64,000 nucleotides of DNA, taken from positions 1-64,000 of the forward strand of contig PDUO01000049.1 of assembly GCA_003008705.1 (NCBI GenBank), in the 5' to 3' direction. Made by a program: the position numbers and the translations under genes. The notes beneath the pieces are model-generated. The model made no database searches. It was not told the DNA's origin and worked only from the letters and a program-made list of their open reading frames with translations. Source of the DNA: Pezicula radicicola. Lineage: Eukaryota > Ascomycota > Leotiomycetes > Helotiales > Dermateaceae. Positions 33,119-44,655 of this stretch are shown here, piece after piece. Position 1 is the stretch's first letter, and each line of letters opens with the position of its first letter.

Positions 33119-33482
33119 GGCTACTATCGAGCAGCTCGAACACGCAATGTGATTCGCGTCTCTGGGACAACTGCAAACTCTCCTGTACCTAGCATCCCCG
33201 TCCTAGGTCGCACTTCAGCTGGAGGTCAAACAGTCGACGTTTTAGATATCATCAAGCGTGCTTTAAAAGCCCTCGGTGGTTCTTTGTCTGATATTGGTCA
33301 GAAAGAGGGTTATAGTACCGAATCCTGGAGATTGTGAGGAAACCAGTAGAGCTTATGGTTGGGCATTTGGGCTTGTTGGTGTTAGGCCTACTAATACTCT
33401 TATTACTACTGGCTTGATGGCACTTTTGGTGGAGATTGAGGCTGAGGCTGTGTTTGGGTGTGGGGATGTTGTACGGATTTGA
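33119..33482 (+). pseudogene. RidA/YjgF-like protein, frameshifted
   Basis: Reading begins after a possible acceptor at 33118. The first frame gives NVIRVSGTTANSPVPSIPVL, a small-residue stretch, then LDIIKRALKALGGSLSDI. The second gives VRKRVIVPNPGDCEETSRA, GWAFGLVGVRPTNTLITTGL and a closing VEIEAEAV. Together they are the usual YjgF/YER057c/UK114 order, with the arginine in the conserved RP-x-x-T position. The two frames are offset by one extra base near 33296-33297 (attggtcag). RidA proteins remove reactive enamine/imine intermediates. It is either a pseudogene or a one-base sequence error; the missing N-terminal exon favours a pseudogene. Confidence 0.65.
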
Positions 33483-34298
33483 GGTTTTTACTTCAGTAAT
33501 TTTTTAGGATTGATTAATGCGAAACGATTCGGGCACTGCATGACAAACTGGGTTTTCACTGTGGGATCTAAGCGTGGAAGGCTTGCATGCATATATGAAG
33601 CGATTTAAGCGATTTGAAAAGGGGAGACGTTGTACGTGACCGCAAAATATCGAAGTCAAGTCTGCAGCCATGAAGAGAGTTTCTAGGGTGTCTATCCAGT
33701 ATTGTTTCACCAAATCCTAACAGACACCAATACTTGGGATGTTACTTGATTCGAGTCTTATTTTAAGTTTATCGTATCGAGTTGGTGCCACCTCATTTGA
33801 AGTCTCATAGTGCTTTTCGGAATTGGCATCTTCCGCCATTTCTTAGAAATTTCCGAGTTACTTGGCATCATAGCGACTTAAATATCAATGAAGAAGTAGC
33901 TGAAGGAATATGAGATGGATGCGGGAGATAAGGGAATCTGTGAAATTTCCTAGTGAAGACCACACTCTATCCCCGTCTTCAAAGTTAAAGCTCTGCGGGG
34001 TCTACATAAGTTTTAAGTCGCTTCCTGCGGCTATTAGTAGGCTTTGTTGTTATTTTACGTCTTGTTATTAATATTTTGCTCGTGTCGTACACTACTGATT
34101 ACTCGGCTTTTTAATCTGTTACAAAGTGTGAAAACTCTACGCAAGGTTAAACGATCTTTGATATATGTCTTATAGATCCTGTAATATTGGATCCATACCA
34201 CCACTAATAAGACTTACAAATCCGGTTAAAGAACATATATATTCCTTTAGACTCTTACAACCTTAGTAACTTCAGTACTAAGTTGTATATAAAATACG
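33483..34298. other. intergenic, nothing seen
   Basis: AT-leaning sequence between the RidA-like remnant and the 3' end of the monooxygenase. Only short random frames. Confidence 0.45.
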
Positions 34299-35907
34299 TT
34301 ATTTAATCCCAACAAAGTCCTTCTCGTCAAACTCAGGTTCGGGTGGGTACACATCAAACTTGTACTTGCTACCAGGATGCGAGGCATGGAGTCTGCCATC
34401 TCCAGGTGTATTATACAGGTTCTCTCTAGCCGTACCTCCAGGCACCGGATAATCACCCTTCCCCAACCAGCCACGTTTATTTAGCTCCGGTATAAGAAAC
34501 TCAATAACGTCCTCCCAAGCTTGTGGGACTACGACATGGCCGATATTAAAACCATCCACATCACCATGGGTAATCCACCTTTCCATCTCATCAGCGACAG
34601 TTTTCCCGCTCCCAACAACGAAGATCCCACTTCCGCCAACGGAGAGGAATTCTGATAACTTGCGTGGTGTCCACGTATCATAGCCGTCAGGCTTATTGAA
34701 GAGACGCTCGCGCTGGCTCTGATTCAGGTGTTCGAGCAATGGATGATCGGGATTGGTGGGAAATGGTTCATCAAGGGGAAATTGGCTTATGTCAATGCCG
34801 CTGACTCCTCCAAATAGAGACAATCCGCCTTCGGGAATTGCATACTTTATATAGGCTGCATACTTGGCTTGGGCATCTTCATCTGTAGCTCCAAGAATTG
34901 GTGTGAATTGGGTGAAGAATTTAAGACTGGAGGGGTCACGACCTTGCGCTGCAGCTAGCTCGCGTGTTTTGTTGATCTTGCCTGCGACAAAACTTGGACT
35001 GCGGCCACCAAGGAAAATACACTCTGCGTGTTTGGCGGCAAATGCTGCTCCGGCTCTACAACACACTTGTTAATTCAACTATGTAGATGCCCTGCAACAG
35101 AACTCATAAATATACTTACGGAGACATTCCTGCTTGAAAAATGACAGGTGTACGTTGGGGACTAGGATCCACTTGGTGTGCGCTGACGGATTTGAAATAT
35201 TTTCCCCAATGCTCAATCTTCCTCACCTTCGCCGGATCTGTATAAATATGATTGGTACTATCGGCGATCAGAGCATCGTCCGCCCATGAGCCCTCCCACA
35301 ATTTGTACATCAGAGTCAGGAATTCATCTGCTATTTCATATCTGGAATCATGCTCCGGCAGCTTCGGTAGTCCAACAGCTCGGGCTGCATTGTCAGACCA
35401 CGATGTGACCACGTTCCAGGCGATCCTACCATTGGTAATGTGGTCCAAAGTTGAGAAGCGCTTCGCTAACAAGAATGGAGGTTCAAAGGTTGTACAGGAT
35501 GTAATTCCAAATGCCAAGCTGCTCGTCACTGCTGCCATCGCCGATACGATAACAAAAGGGTCGTATAGTGGCCACTGAGTCCCTGATCGAATAGAAGCTG
35601 CATGGCTCCCTCCATAGACATCATGAGAGCCGAAGTTGTCGGCAAGAAATAGAGCATTGAACTTCCCCCGGTCGAGTAACTTTGCGAGACAAACCCAGTA
35701 ATCGAGGCGCTTTTTGGTAACTGATTTGTCTGCTGGATTCTGCCATTGTCCCGGACTGATATGTCCCACACCATTCATATCAAAAGCATTGAGTAGAATG
35801 CGCTTCTTTTCTCCATTGCTCGTATAACCATATCTACCATGAACGGGCTCATTCTCAGGTACTGAGGAGTTAGCACTCAAGTCGTTCTCTGTGGGTATGT
35901 CAGACAT
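34299..35907 (-). CDS. bacterial-luciferase-like FMN-dependent monooxygenase (NtaA/SnaA/DszA family)
   Basis: Exons 35907-35120 and 35055-34299 join across a 64-bp intron (GTAAGT to GTAG) to 514 residues. The frame continues upstream to a TTG at 35922, but the ATG at 35907 is the likely start. Family features: ILLNAFDMNGVGHISPGQW near the N-terminus, FLADNFGSHDVYGGS, GITSCTTFEPPFLLAKRFSTLDHITNGR, the GRIAWNVVTS signature, then VIFQAGMSP and AKHAECIFLGG, and the NIGHVVVPQAWEDVIEFLIPEL C-terminal block. Members use FMNH2 from a partner reductase and O2 to split nitrilotriacetate, dimethyl sulfide, dibenzothiophene sulfone or related molecules. The MFS permease gene is divergent, 864 bp away; import followed by oxidation is a natural reading. 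The substrate cannot be told; sulfur or amine scavenging is a guess. Confidence 0.9.
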
Positions 35908-36771
35908 GTTGAAAGATGGCAAAAATTGAAGAAAAATGAGGCTTACTTTGGCTCATGTTATAGAATTAATGCTGTCAAAAGTGGTGTGCATACTAAGGAA
36001 TATCTCCATGACCACTGCAATAATTTAAGGCAAGGTATATTTTGTAGTACGGTATCTGCAGGCGATCGCGCAATTGCGCAATCAGTGTCCCTGTTGACGT
36101 TTGCTTGTTCATCAATTTCTCAATGAGTTCATCAACATTAGCGATCGCGAACTCATTGGCACAACTGTTATTTCCACCTATTTTAAGCGCCTGGCGACCA
36201 AAGACCGCTGCCCTAAACCTGGCAGATTCATGCTCTCATCCTTACGTATGTATTCCAACTTACCTCTTTGGGGCTGCTTTCAGAACATTGGCATCGGTTA
36301 AACGGCACATTGTTTTTTTAAGACTCTTGAGTTTCTTTTGCTTTAAAAAATAGTAGTCCAGACAAAAAGAGGGAGACAGTAGGTAAAGGCTATCGAGCTT
36401 GCTCGGTAGTCAATATGGAGTAAAAGCTCGCAAAAAAAAATATTGCTATAAGTTCATCGCCATAGCACTATCCTTCGTTCGATAATTTTAGGACCTCGAA
36501 AAGAGAGTTAATAAATTTCAGAATATTATATTGAAAATTCCCTACTTGAATAGGCCTTAAAATTGCCATAGGAGGCCAAGATAGTACACTCCAGTAAACA
36601 AATGCAAAATATCCCACTCTTCCTTAGAACACGTTCCAATACGTGCTCAGAATACTTCAAGGCGTGATTTTTAGGGAACTTGATCATGTTCCGTTTATCT
36701 ATTCCTCCTCCGCTTCAGATAAAAACACTTCAGAGCCTACTTATAATGCCACCACAATAGTCAATCAAAAC
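35908..36771. promoter_or_regulatory. divergent promoter monooxygenase / MFS permease
   Basis: 864 bp between divergent start codons. It contains two exact copies of the 8-bp palindrome gcgatcgc (36062-36069 and 36141-36148). The first overlaps a 12-bp palindrome gcgcaattgcgc (36068-36079). In this AT-leaning DNA these stand out as possible regulator sites. A minus-strand open stretch (about 35995-36170) also looks weakly coding. Confidence 0.5.
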
Positions 36772-38587
36772 ATGTCGAGCACTCTATCCATTGAAGCTTT
36801 CAAGGTCGACCAAAAAGCCACCATCGACATAAGTGTCTCAGTTTCAGACCCCGTCTCTATAAATGAAAAGGAGCGTGCAAATAGAAATATCGCTACAACA
36901 CGTAGAAGCCTCTTACACTGGTTTGATCCGAACGATGGCCCAGTTGAGCGCCGCCTGGTGCCGAAGCTCGATTTCTACATTTTAACATACGCCTGCGTTG
37001 GGTTTTGGGTAGGTCATATTCATGACAGATACTTTATAGCATCACTAATAGGAACCACTCAAGGCAATGTATATCGATCGAGGTATCCTCCAGAATGCCT
37101 ACGTGAGTGGTATGAAAGAGGGTAATAAAATATCTTATTACCAACATAAAACCAAACTGATTTACTAACTAGTAAAATAGATCTACAGCTTTTTGGAAAC
37201 CAATTCGTTCAGTTGAATACCGTTTTTCAAGTGGGATATGCAACGTACGTTCTAGACTAAGTTCCAACGACGACTTTACTAAAAAGGCTTTACTCCAAGT
37301 TCAATGATACCTGCAACACTTCTAATTACTAAACTACCTGCGCAAAAGGTTATTCCAACTTTTATGACACTTTGGACAATCTTTACTCTGGTATCCTATC
37401 GTGCTACTTCGTTTGCTGAGCTTGCAGGCTACAGATTTCTAGTTGGTTTCTTTGAAGGTAGTGCTAATATTGTCGCTATCGTCACATATGTGCTAATCAA
37501 ACGCAGGTCCGTTTTTCTGCTCAATACACTACGTTTTGGGCAGCTGGTATCGCCCAGACGAGATTGTGCGCCGGAGTGGAATTTTCTACGTTAGTTCCAG
37601 TCTGGGTACAATGACAACAGGTCTACTAGCAGCACGCATCTATCAAAGCTTAGATGGTGCCTCAGGACATCCAGGCTGGAGATGGATGTATATAATTGCT
37701 AGCATTATCACCTTTCCCGTTGCCATCTGGGGTTTCATCACTTTTCCTGGGACACCAAGTGCCGGGAAAAGATGGATTCTCTCGCAAGATGAATTCGACC
37801 TGGCGGTTGAACGTATGGTAGCATGTGGCCGTAAAGAACCTGAGGGTATTCAATTCAACGTGGCTTCGTTCAAAAGATTCTTTGGTCGTTGGCATTGGTA
37901 CGTCCTTGTACCATGGAATATCTTATGGCTTCTCGGATACATGAGTCAAGGACAGGGAGCCTTGACTCTTTGGCTTAAGAGCAACAGGCAGTATACGACT
38001 GTTCAGGTCAATAACTTTACAGTAAGTTGGGATCATTCCAACCATGAAAAAGCATTCTAAATAATCTTAGGCCATCAATCCTAGCTTAGGTATTATTTTC
38101 ATTTTGGTCTTCTCCTGGCTCGCTGATAGATACGGAGATATGGCCCGTCTATTGGTCACAGCTGTTGTCTGTATTTTGGGAGTTATCATCAACCTTGCGT
38201 TCGTACTTTACAAACAGTCTCCATTCGGCTGGAAATGGTGAGGTTCCATTCTATGTTTTTCGAGAAACAAGCTGACTGATGATAAGGTTTGCTGTTGTCA
38301 TGGGCTACCTCGAGGTTTCGTTGTCGCCACTGATATACTCCTGGGTGAACATAATATGCGCAGGAGATGCGGAAGAGCGTGCGTTCATCATAAGCTCTAT
38401 GCTCTCAATTGGTACAGCTTTTAATGCATGGATTCCTCTACTTGCATGGCCGACTGTTGAAGCTCCTCAGTACTTCAAAGGGTATACGCTACAGCTTGTT
38501 TGCCAGCCTGTTTATTTTGCTTGGACGCTACTAGTCTTATTCATGGTTCGAAGAACAAGAAAACCTGCACTCAACAATGAGGCTTGA
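36772..38587 (+). CDS. MFS permease, Dal5/Tna1-type (anion:cation symporter)
   Basis: Seven exons join in phase: 36772-37008, 37064-37121, 37181-37244, 37300-37506, 37544-38021, 38071-38237 and 38287-38587, giving 503 residues. Family markers: VERRLVPKLDFYILTYACVGFW, then MYIDRGILQNAYVSGMKEDL after the first intron, IPATLLITKLPAQKVIP, RFLVGFFEGSANIVAIVTYVL, WYRPDE, and the long second half with repeated hydrophobic segments. This is the allantoate/nicotinate/pantothenate permease group, plasma-membrane importers of small organic acids, vitamins or sulfonates. The 37-bp fourth intron (37507-37543) is the shortest and the least certain junction. It is paired divergently with the flavin monooxygenase and so is likely its substrate importer (inference). 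Confidence 0.88.
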
Positions 38588-41291
38588 AGCCCAGGTTCTG
38601 ACAAACGCTTTCGACTGCGAGATTCCTAGATGAAATATTTTAAAATCCTTACTAAGCTAACCTATACCATCACGTCCGAAGAATTCTACTGATTATAATC
38701 CCTTGGTTCTTTCATAATTAGTTCAATGAACTGTAAAATCAGAGGAAATTGAGAGATCTACTTCGTTTGTCGGTTGAATAACAAGGAGAGTTTTGACACT
38801 TCGTAAACATTCGTTGTACATCAACTCAAAAGTCTTTATTGCTGCCATAGGTATAGTTTTATGTTAGTTTGTCAGCGTGCAAAGCATGTTGTGTCTAATT
38901 CCAGGCCACTCCTATTCATCCAATATCCGTGGGAAACGAAAGATTGAAACAATATGTTATGTGCCGTCGACGTTCAACTTAACACTAATAGGTTGATGCG
39001 CCACAAGATTACAACCAGCTTTTCCCTACAGTGCTATCTTAAGTTTCCCGCAGGTACACGAGATACTGAATAAGTCTGGGAATATGATGATGATTTGATC
39101 TGAAGTTCCCTAACCAATGTTCCAAATCAGGCGTGTGACGAAATCCGGATCCAAACCCCTGTTTGCAGTATGGTAAGCAGGAAGATTAAATCAAGAAGTT
39201 GAAGGCTTCTGATACAGATAAGAATGAGTGTATCATCTCCTTTTAAGTATTCTTTTTGATACTTCGTTGCTCGATTTATGTTAGAAGCACTTGCCAACAA
39301 AATTTAATCAAATAAGTTTTTCCGCCGAGATTTACGAGTTTAATGACGAACGATTTATTGCGGGATATAACACTTAGATGGATATAGCACTTAAATTCGA
39401 ACATCGAGGTTGTATAACTCGTCTTGAAACTCTACTATCTACTGTCAACATTATCAGTCTTCTAAGTACTAAATGGACCCTTTCAAAGTAATAAAGCTAC
39501 AACCCGATTCGAAATCAAACCTAGAATTTTACGAATTCTAAAATAGGGGCCGAGGCCCTGGAGCGCTGTTCTTGGCGCTTCCAAATGTCCCCAGTTCTTG
39601 CTGAGTAGTATTGACAGACTTGGGAGCAACCGTCTGTGCGTGTCGCGATCCTAAATTTGAAAGTGCGCACTGAATATTTTAACTCAGATTGATATATCCC
39701 TTGGTAACTTACCACTGTTCAAGTTCCGCCGTTATTCTCGGTTTTAAGCGAGATGAATCAATTGCAATACTTAGAAATCCTATGCCTAAAAACGCATTCT
39801 GACTGGGAAAAAGAATAAATACTTTAAGTAGAGTACTTGACGTTTGTTAATTCAAGTAATTTGAGATCGTGAATTTCTTTCATCAGTATTTATTTTGAAT
39901 TGTTACCTACCACTGATGCTCGTCGCTTATCTGGGGGTTGATGAGGAAATAAAAAAGAAGTAGCATACAAAGGCTATAGGAAGAGAATTTGGTGTAAGAT
40001 TGGAAGAATTAATCCTTTTCTGCCAAAAAAGAGCACCTGTAAATAACGAAATAAATTTAGAAGGTGACCCGGCACCTTGTAATTCTCCACTATCGAGACT
40101 AAACCGAGTTCTCCTTGAGTTCGTCACCCTACAAGGTGCTTCGCGCTATCCAAATCTTAATTATGTTCTTAACATTGTCGCTGAAGACCGAACATAAGAG
40201 CTAAGGACAATGTCGTGTTTACTTCTGTTTCGTCAGCTAAAGAAGCGCAAACATCTAGATGTGGCATACGGCGGAAAACTTACTTCCGCATTTAACAGAC
40301 TTAGGTAGCTACGCATTAAAAGTAGTGTTCTCAACCAAGGAAGACATAGATCTGGGTGTTTGAAGAAGTAGAAAATTTATTTGAATTCGGTCTGTGTTCT
40401 TCGCTTGCGATACCGCTACCAGATGTCCAAACGGCGTCTATATATTTAAGCTCATATACTACCAGGATACTGCAGCAAACGACTGCATATCGTACTCAGA
40501 CCGAAACGCACATTGTGGATAAGAGAACCCCATTCTTCGGGCATAGACTCATAGTTTGGGTTGCCAAGACCTCGTCTAGATTTCCGCCCCCCCCCCCTGT
40601 ATCTCAGATGATCAGATAAGATTGTCCGACAGCGCTTGCGGGGCCGTCCCACCTATGGAAAACATTTCTGTACAGCCCCATCACATGCGCCTACGAGAAT
40701 ATCTTCGGCATGAGATAATTCTTTCGTTTCATGGGCGGTAAGCTCGCTGTTTGACGAGCAAGATCACGACTATCCTAGAAAGAAACGGTGAAGGCTGGCG
40801 GTCTGAAACAGGGGAAAGAAGAGGCTAAGGTGGCCCACTAAGTGAGAAAAAGTTGCTTACTGCGGAGGGGTGTTGTTTGCAGAAGGCCATCACACAAATT
40901 TCACGGCATTACGGGCTCCGACACCGACTAGAGCCTTTTTTCTTTCTTTTGGTCCGATGTAATTTTGTATTCCAAAAGAGAGGCATACATAGAGCGAAAG
41001 CTGAAAACTGTGATGAACGTCTCAAAGATCTCAATAATTTTGGTTTGAAGTGAAATAAAATGGGTATTTCAAAAGCGCCTAACAACTGTTGCTGTCCAAT
41101 TATAAAGGTTTGTTCTTTCCATTCGTGCCTCCATGCACCATCGAGTTACTCCTTAGTTTTCTCGTCATAATTATTCATCAATTTCATCAACGTCATCATC
41201 TTTGAACAGGTCATCCCAAAACGTGGCGTGACCTTTCCCCTCAAGTTCCGTGCAGCAATAATCGACTTCTAACAGCAATTGCCGCTACTAA
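38588..41291. other. 2.7 kb gene-poor gap
   Basis: No supported gene. Noted: a minus-strand stretch at 39538-39645 that reads like the last exon of a lost gene (good acceptor, then 32 open codons and TAG); a 10-bp inverted repeat gcaccttgta / tacaaggtgc at about 40070 and 40130; and a C run near 40587. Confidence 0.45.
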
Positions 41292-41886
41292 CTAAGCTGG
41301 AACATCTGGGCATGCGAGCTGGCCGTTCACAACAGCCACTTGTTGATCTTGAGATCCTATTAGCCACAGAATTTTAAGAAAATGGGAGTGAGAAATCTTA
41401 CCAAGGTTCATGCAGACTCCGGGAACTTGAGCGTTGCTGTTCTTTTCGCAAGTGCAGCATATATTTGGCAGCGAATCAATATCGCACTGGCAGCTGGCGT
41501 CAAAATGGCCGCTAAAAGATTCAGTCAGATTAGACTCTCAAAATTGCTGTTATTTATCAAACATACTCTTTCTTCCACTGCAACCATAATTAGTATCATG
41601 GTCTTCGAAATTTTGAGTTGGGCTGATGTATACATACCTCAAGACTTCCATCGTTATTTCCAAGACAAGTATTCAAGTCAAGCGTCGTGTTCGTGTACGT
41701 TCCACTTGGGCCAAGACAATCCCCAGAAAGCCATGGCGTAATAACAAAACCAGTCCAATATGTTCCAGTTACAATAACATTGTATTTGAAAGTCGAAGAC
41801 TCGCAAACCTCATAGAAACCTCCTTCAGCTTGGGTGGCCGGGATCAAAGCCAACAAAGCTGCTGCAGAATATGTAAAGAGTTTCAT
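41292..41886 (-). CDS. small secreted CVNH (cyanovirin-N homology) protein
   Basis: Four exons: 41886-41638, 41577-41567 (11 nt), 41511-41402 and 41356-41292, giving 144 residues. The first 20 residues (MKLFTYSAAALLALIPATQA) are a clear signal peptide. The mature part shows the CVNH pattern: LSGDCLG, then YTNTTLDLNTCLGNNDGSLEW, and after the small exon DGHFDASCQC, CCTC and a closing LACPDV. Cysteines are numerous, as expected for a disulfide-held secreted protein. CVNH proteins are often sugar-binding; in fungi their role is mostly unknown. Without the 11-nt exon the conserved GSLEW-KK-DG joint is lost and the frame breaks, which supports the model. Introns are 60, 55 and 45 bp. Confidence 0.85.
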
Positions 41887-44655
41887 GATGAAATGTGTGT
41901 AGGTAGTTTATTTAGACTTTTTGATAGAAAGGGATTGCACAGACTGGCGCACTACTGTACTTGAGGGAGTTGGGGAATCATGAGGTGATCTTATACTTGA
42001 TCGACGATCCCTGATTTTGGCACTTATCCAGCGGAAGTTCTCGGTAAGTGGCCCGGCGGAATCTTTTCCAAATTTCATTACCAAATCTTCCTATTGAGCC
42101 TGAGAACGGCACCGCTGCTTTCGATCATCTGTACCCTCCGTAAAGCGATGTCCGTTCCGGCTGATTATAGTGTTGATTCCAAATGCTTAACAAGCTGAAC
42201 ATGAAATATAAAAGACGTTTTATAATCAAGGTTGTTGGGATCCTTGAAGCTATACTCGCTTAAGGACTTCTTATATCACGAAAGAGCAATCCCCACGTGT
42301 GACGTTCGGATTCGTAGCCGATTGCGGATAGCGGTGTCCTAAAGTAGCCTAAATCTCCTTCTTGCATATATCGGCCACCAATCAATGACACCATCAGCCC
42401 ATTGGTGCATTTTCCCCTCATTACCTCAGTTGACTGATCTTGACTGCCTGATTTGTCCTGGTAAAAGCACAGAAGAGATTAACGGGTTAGTGATAAAAGC
42501 TTATTGTGACTACTCCAGCCAGTACGACATCAGGCCTTCCACCTTCCTTCAAGAACCAAAACCTATAAACACCATTGAATTCCCAGTTCCACTTCCACAG
42601 TGCACCTTCCAGACCCAGGCCTTCGTTTTTGACGCTTCGTTCATCGATTCAAATTAATTTCTCGATAACCGATGAGGTAGGTGACAGGTCACCTGAAAAA
42701 ATCGGTCACCAATCCGCCTTCGGAAGAGACTGCATATGCAATAGCTAAGCCCTGAAGTGCCTTGCATCTGCAGCACGTCAACCAATCGAAAACGTTTTTC
42801 GCAGAAGGAGACTTCTGTCAAAATGCATACTCAGCCTCATATTTATTAGAGCGGTGGTTCCGAGACAAAATTCCTTGGCACAGCTTTTCGTTTTCGTAAG
42901 TGGGCTCTCTCTGAAAAGGTGGACATACGGTGTCTTGCCCCCGCCACTTCAACCGTCTTCAGAGTTTAACCTTGGTTAGCCTAGTCTAGCGGGCATCTGT
43001 TGGATTTCTCTAGCGTATTCTGAATTTCTAAATTTTTAATCGACAAGAAGACTTTAACAATATGCCCAACTAGTTTGCCGCGGCAATTTACCTCACCGTC
43101 CCGACGAACCCCTCTCTTCCGCAATAAACACGATTCTCTACTCGGTAGACACAGTTCAAGCCTGCGTGTGGGAGAAGTCCATAGAAAGGCCTAGAAAGTA
43201 TGCTTCAGAAGCACTTACTTAAGCTTAACTAGACGAGCTTTAAGGGCCACCTCTGCAGAATTTCTGATATACCGAGCATCTGCCGTGTTATATATCCAGT
43301 GGCCCATCGGCTTTGGTACGAACTTAGTGTCAAAGGTAACAATATAGCCCAAGAGAAGGAAGTACTTTCCTGAGAAGAACGAGAAAGCTTGTGCCTTTGC
43401 CACATGCGAGCTAGGACTGGGCAACCAGAACTAGTCACTGCATAGTAGTAGTATTAAAACCTTGATATAGATATCAGCTGTTCACAGCTATGCGAATTAT
43501 TCCGACGCACTCACTATATTCATATTAGCCAATGCGACAAAATCTTGACCAATATTGACCAGTACGGTGCCCCTAAGCGAATGCGTGACACATTAACCAA
43601 TGAAAGGGTTAGATTTCAATCCACTGCCATAAGTTTATGCACGTAGAAGGCGAGTTTTTGGTTTAGAGCTAACGTGACTTTGAAATAAAGTTAATTCGAA
43701 GATAGGTTAGTAAGTAGCTACAGAGAATTATTCCAGCTAGTTTTCCTAAATCTATCTATAGTTCAACTAAAATTTCTTTGAGTCACTTTACTTTGTCTTA
43801 TATTTTAAGGTCTATAAGATTAGAGACGTTTAGCAACATTGAATTATCCCAATATCTGCGTCAGAAATAATGCTTTAGTATAGTAGCAAGTGCGATCGAT
43901 ACAGAATAAATCTTTTGTTATTTTAAGTAATATTACCAAGGACGTACGATTTTGCAAAGAGCAAGGTAACTTTGGTATACGAACAATATTATATAAATAT
44001 AGTTTTGAAACTGTACGGAGGTGCTACTATTGAAATCATAATTCCTCCCGTAAACAATAGGAATACTCAAATACCTACCTAGTGTACTACAATTAGCGAT
44101 AGATACTCTAGACGTAGAACATATAGTAGGTTTTCTAAGTAGAATAAGAGCTCCATTTTTATTCCAAAGATTTCATGCAAAGTGACCCTTTCATAACTCT
44201 TTGGCAGGATCTAGATTTCTTACTCTAAAAAGGCTAGAATCCTTGTTGGTTCTGTGTATTGGTTTTTTAATGCTGTTAAGCTTCTGTTTTAGTGTTAATA
44301 ATTGTATTATTGTTTTCCGAACTAGCTGAGCGGTAGAGCGACCTTATAGCAAGACCTACCGTCTACACTGTAGGTCGACATATGCCTTGTAATAGGAGTT
44401 GGTTAGTGCAGCTACTAAGTTGCAAACTAAAACAAAGTCGTTACACTACCTTGAGCCTACGTAGCTATCAAGTTCTTTATAGCAGAGATTAACAATAAAA
44501 TGAAAACATGATACTAGCTCATAACAACGAGGATAAGTTCATGGTCGTCAATTTAACTAAGTCATAAAAAACCTAAGCAATCAACCCGACACATCTCAAG
44601 CCAACAACACACAACACAAATTTCCTATCTATCATTTACAATTTACCTAATCCAC
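41887..44655. other. 2.8 kb gene-poor gap
   Basis: No supported gene. The open frame at 42385-42657 (plus) and paired minus-strand frames at 43215-43438 lack motifs. 43700-44300 is AT-rich. A stretch at 44326-44345 resembles a tRNA A box but no cloverleaf follows. Confidence 0.45.

Noticed and set aside
42385..42657. 90-codon plus-strand frame
   Set aside because: No motif, no partner exons; composition like random translation.
44326..44400. Possible tRNA or tRNA-derived SINE head (agctgagcggtagagcg)
   Set aside because: Good A-box resemblance, but the D stem is mismatched, no B box follows at the right distance, and no cloverleaf forms.
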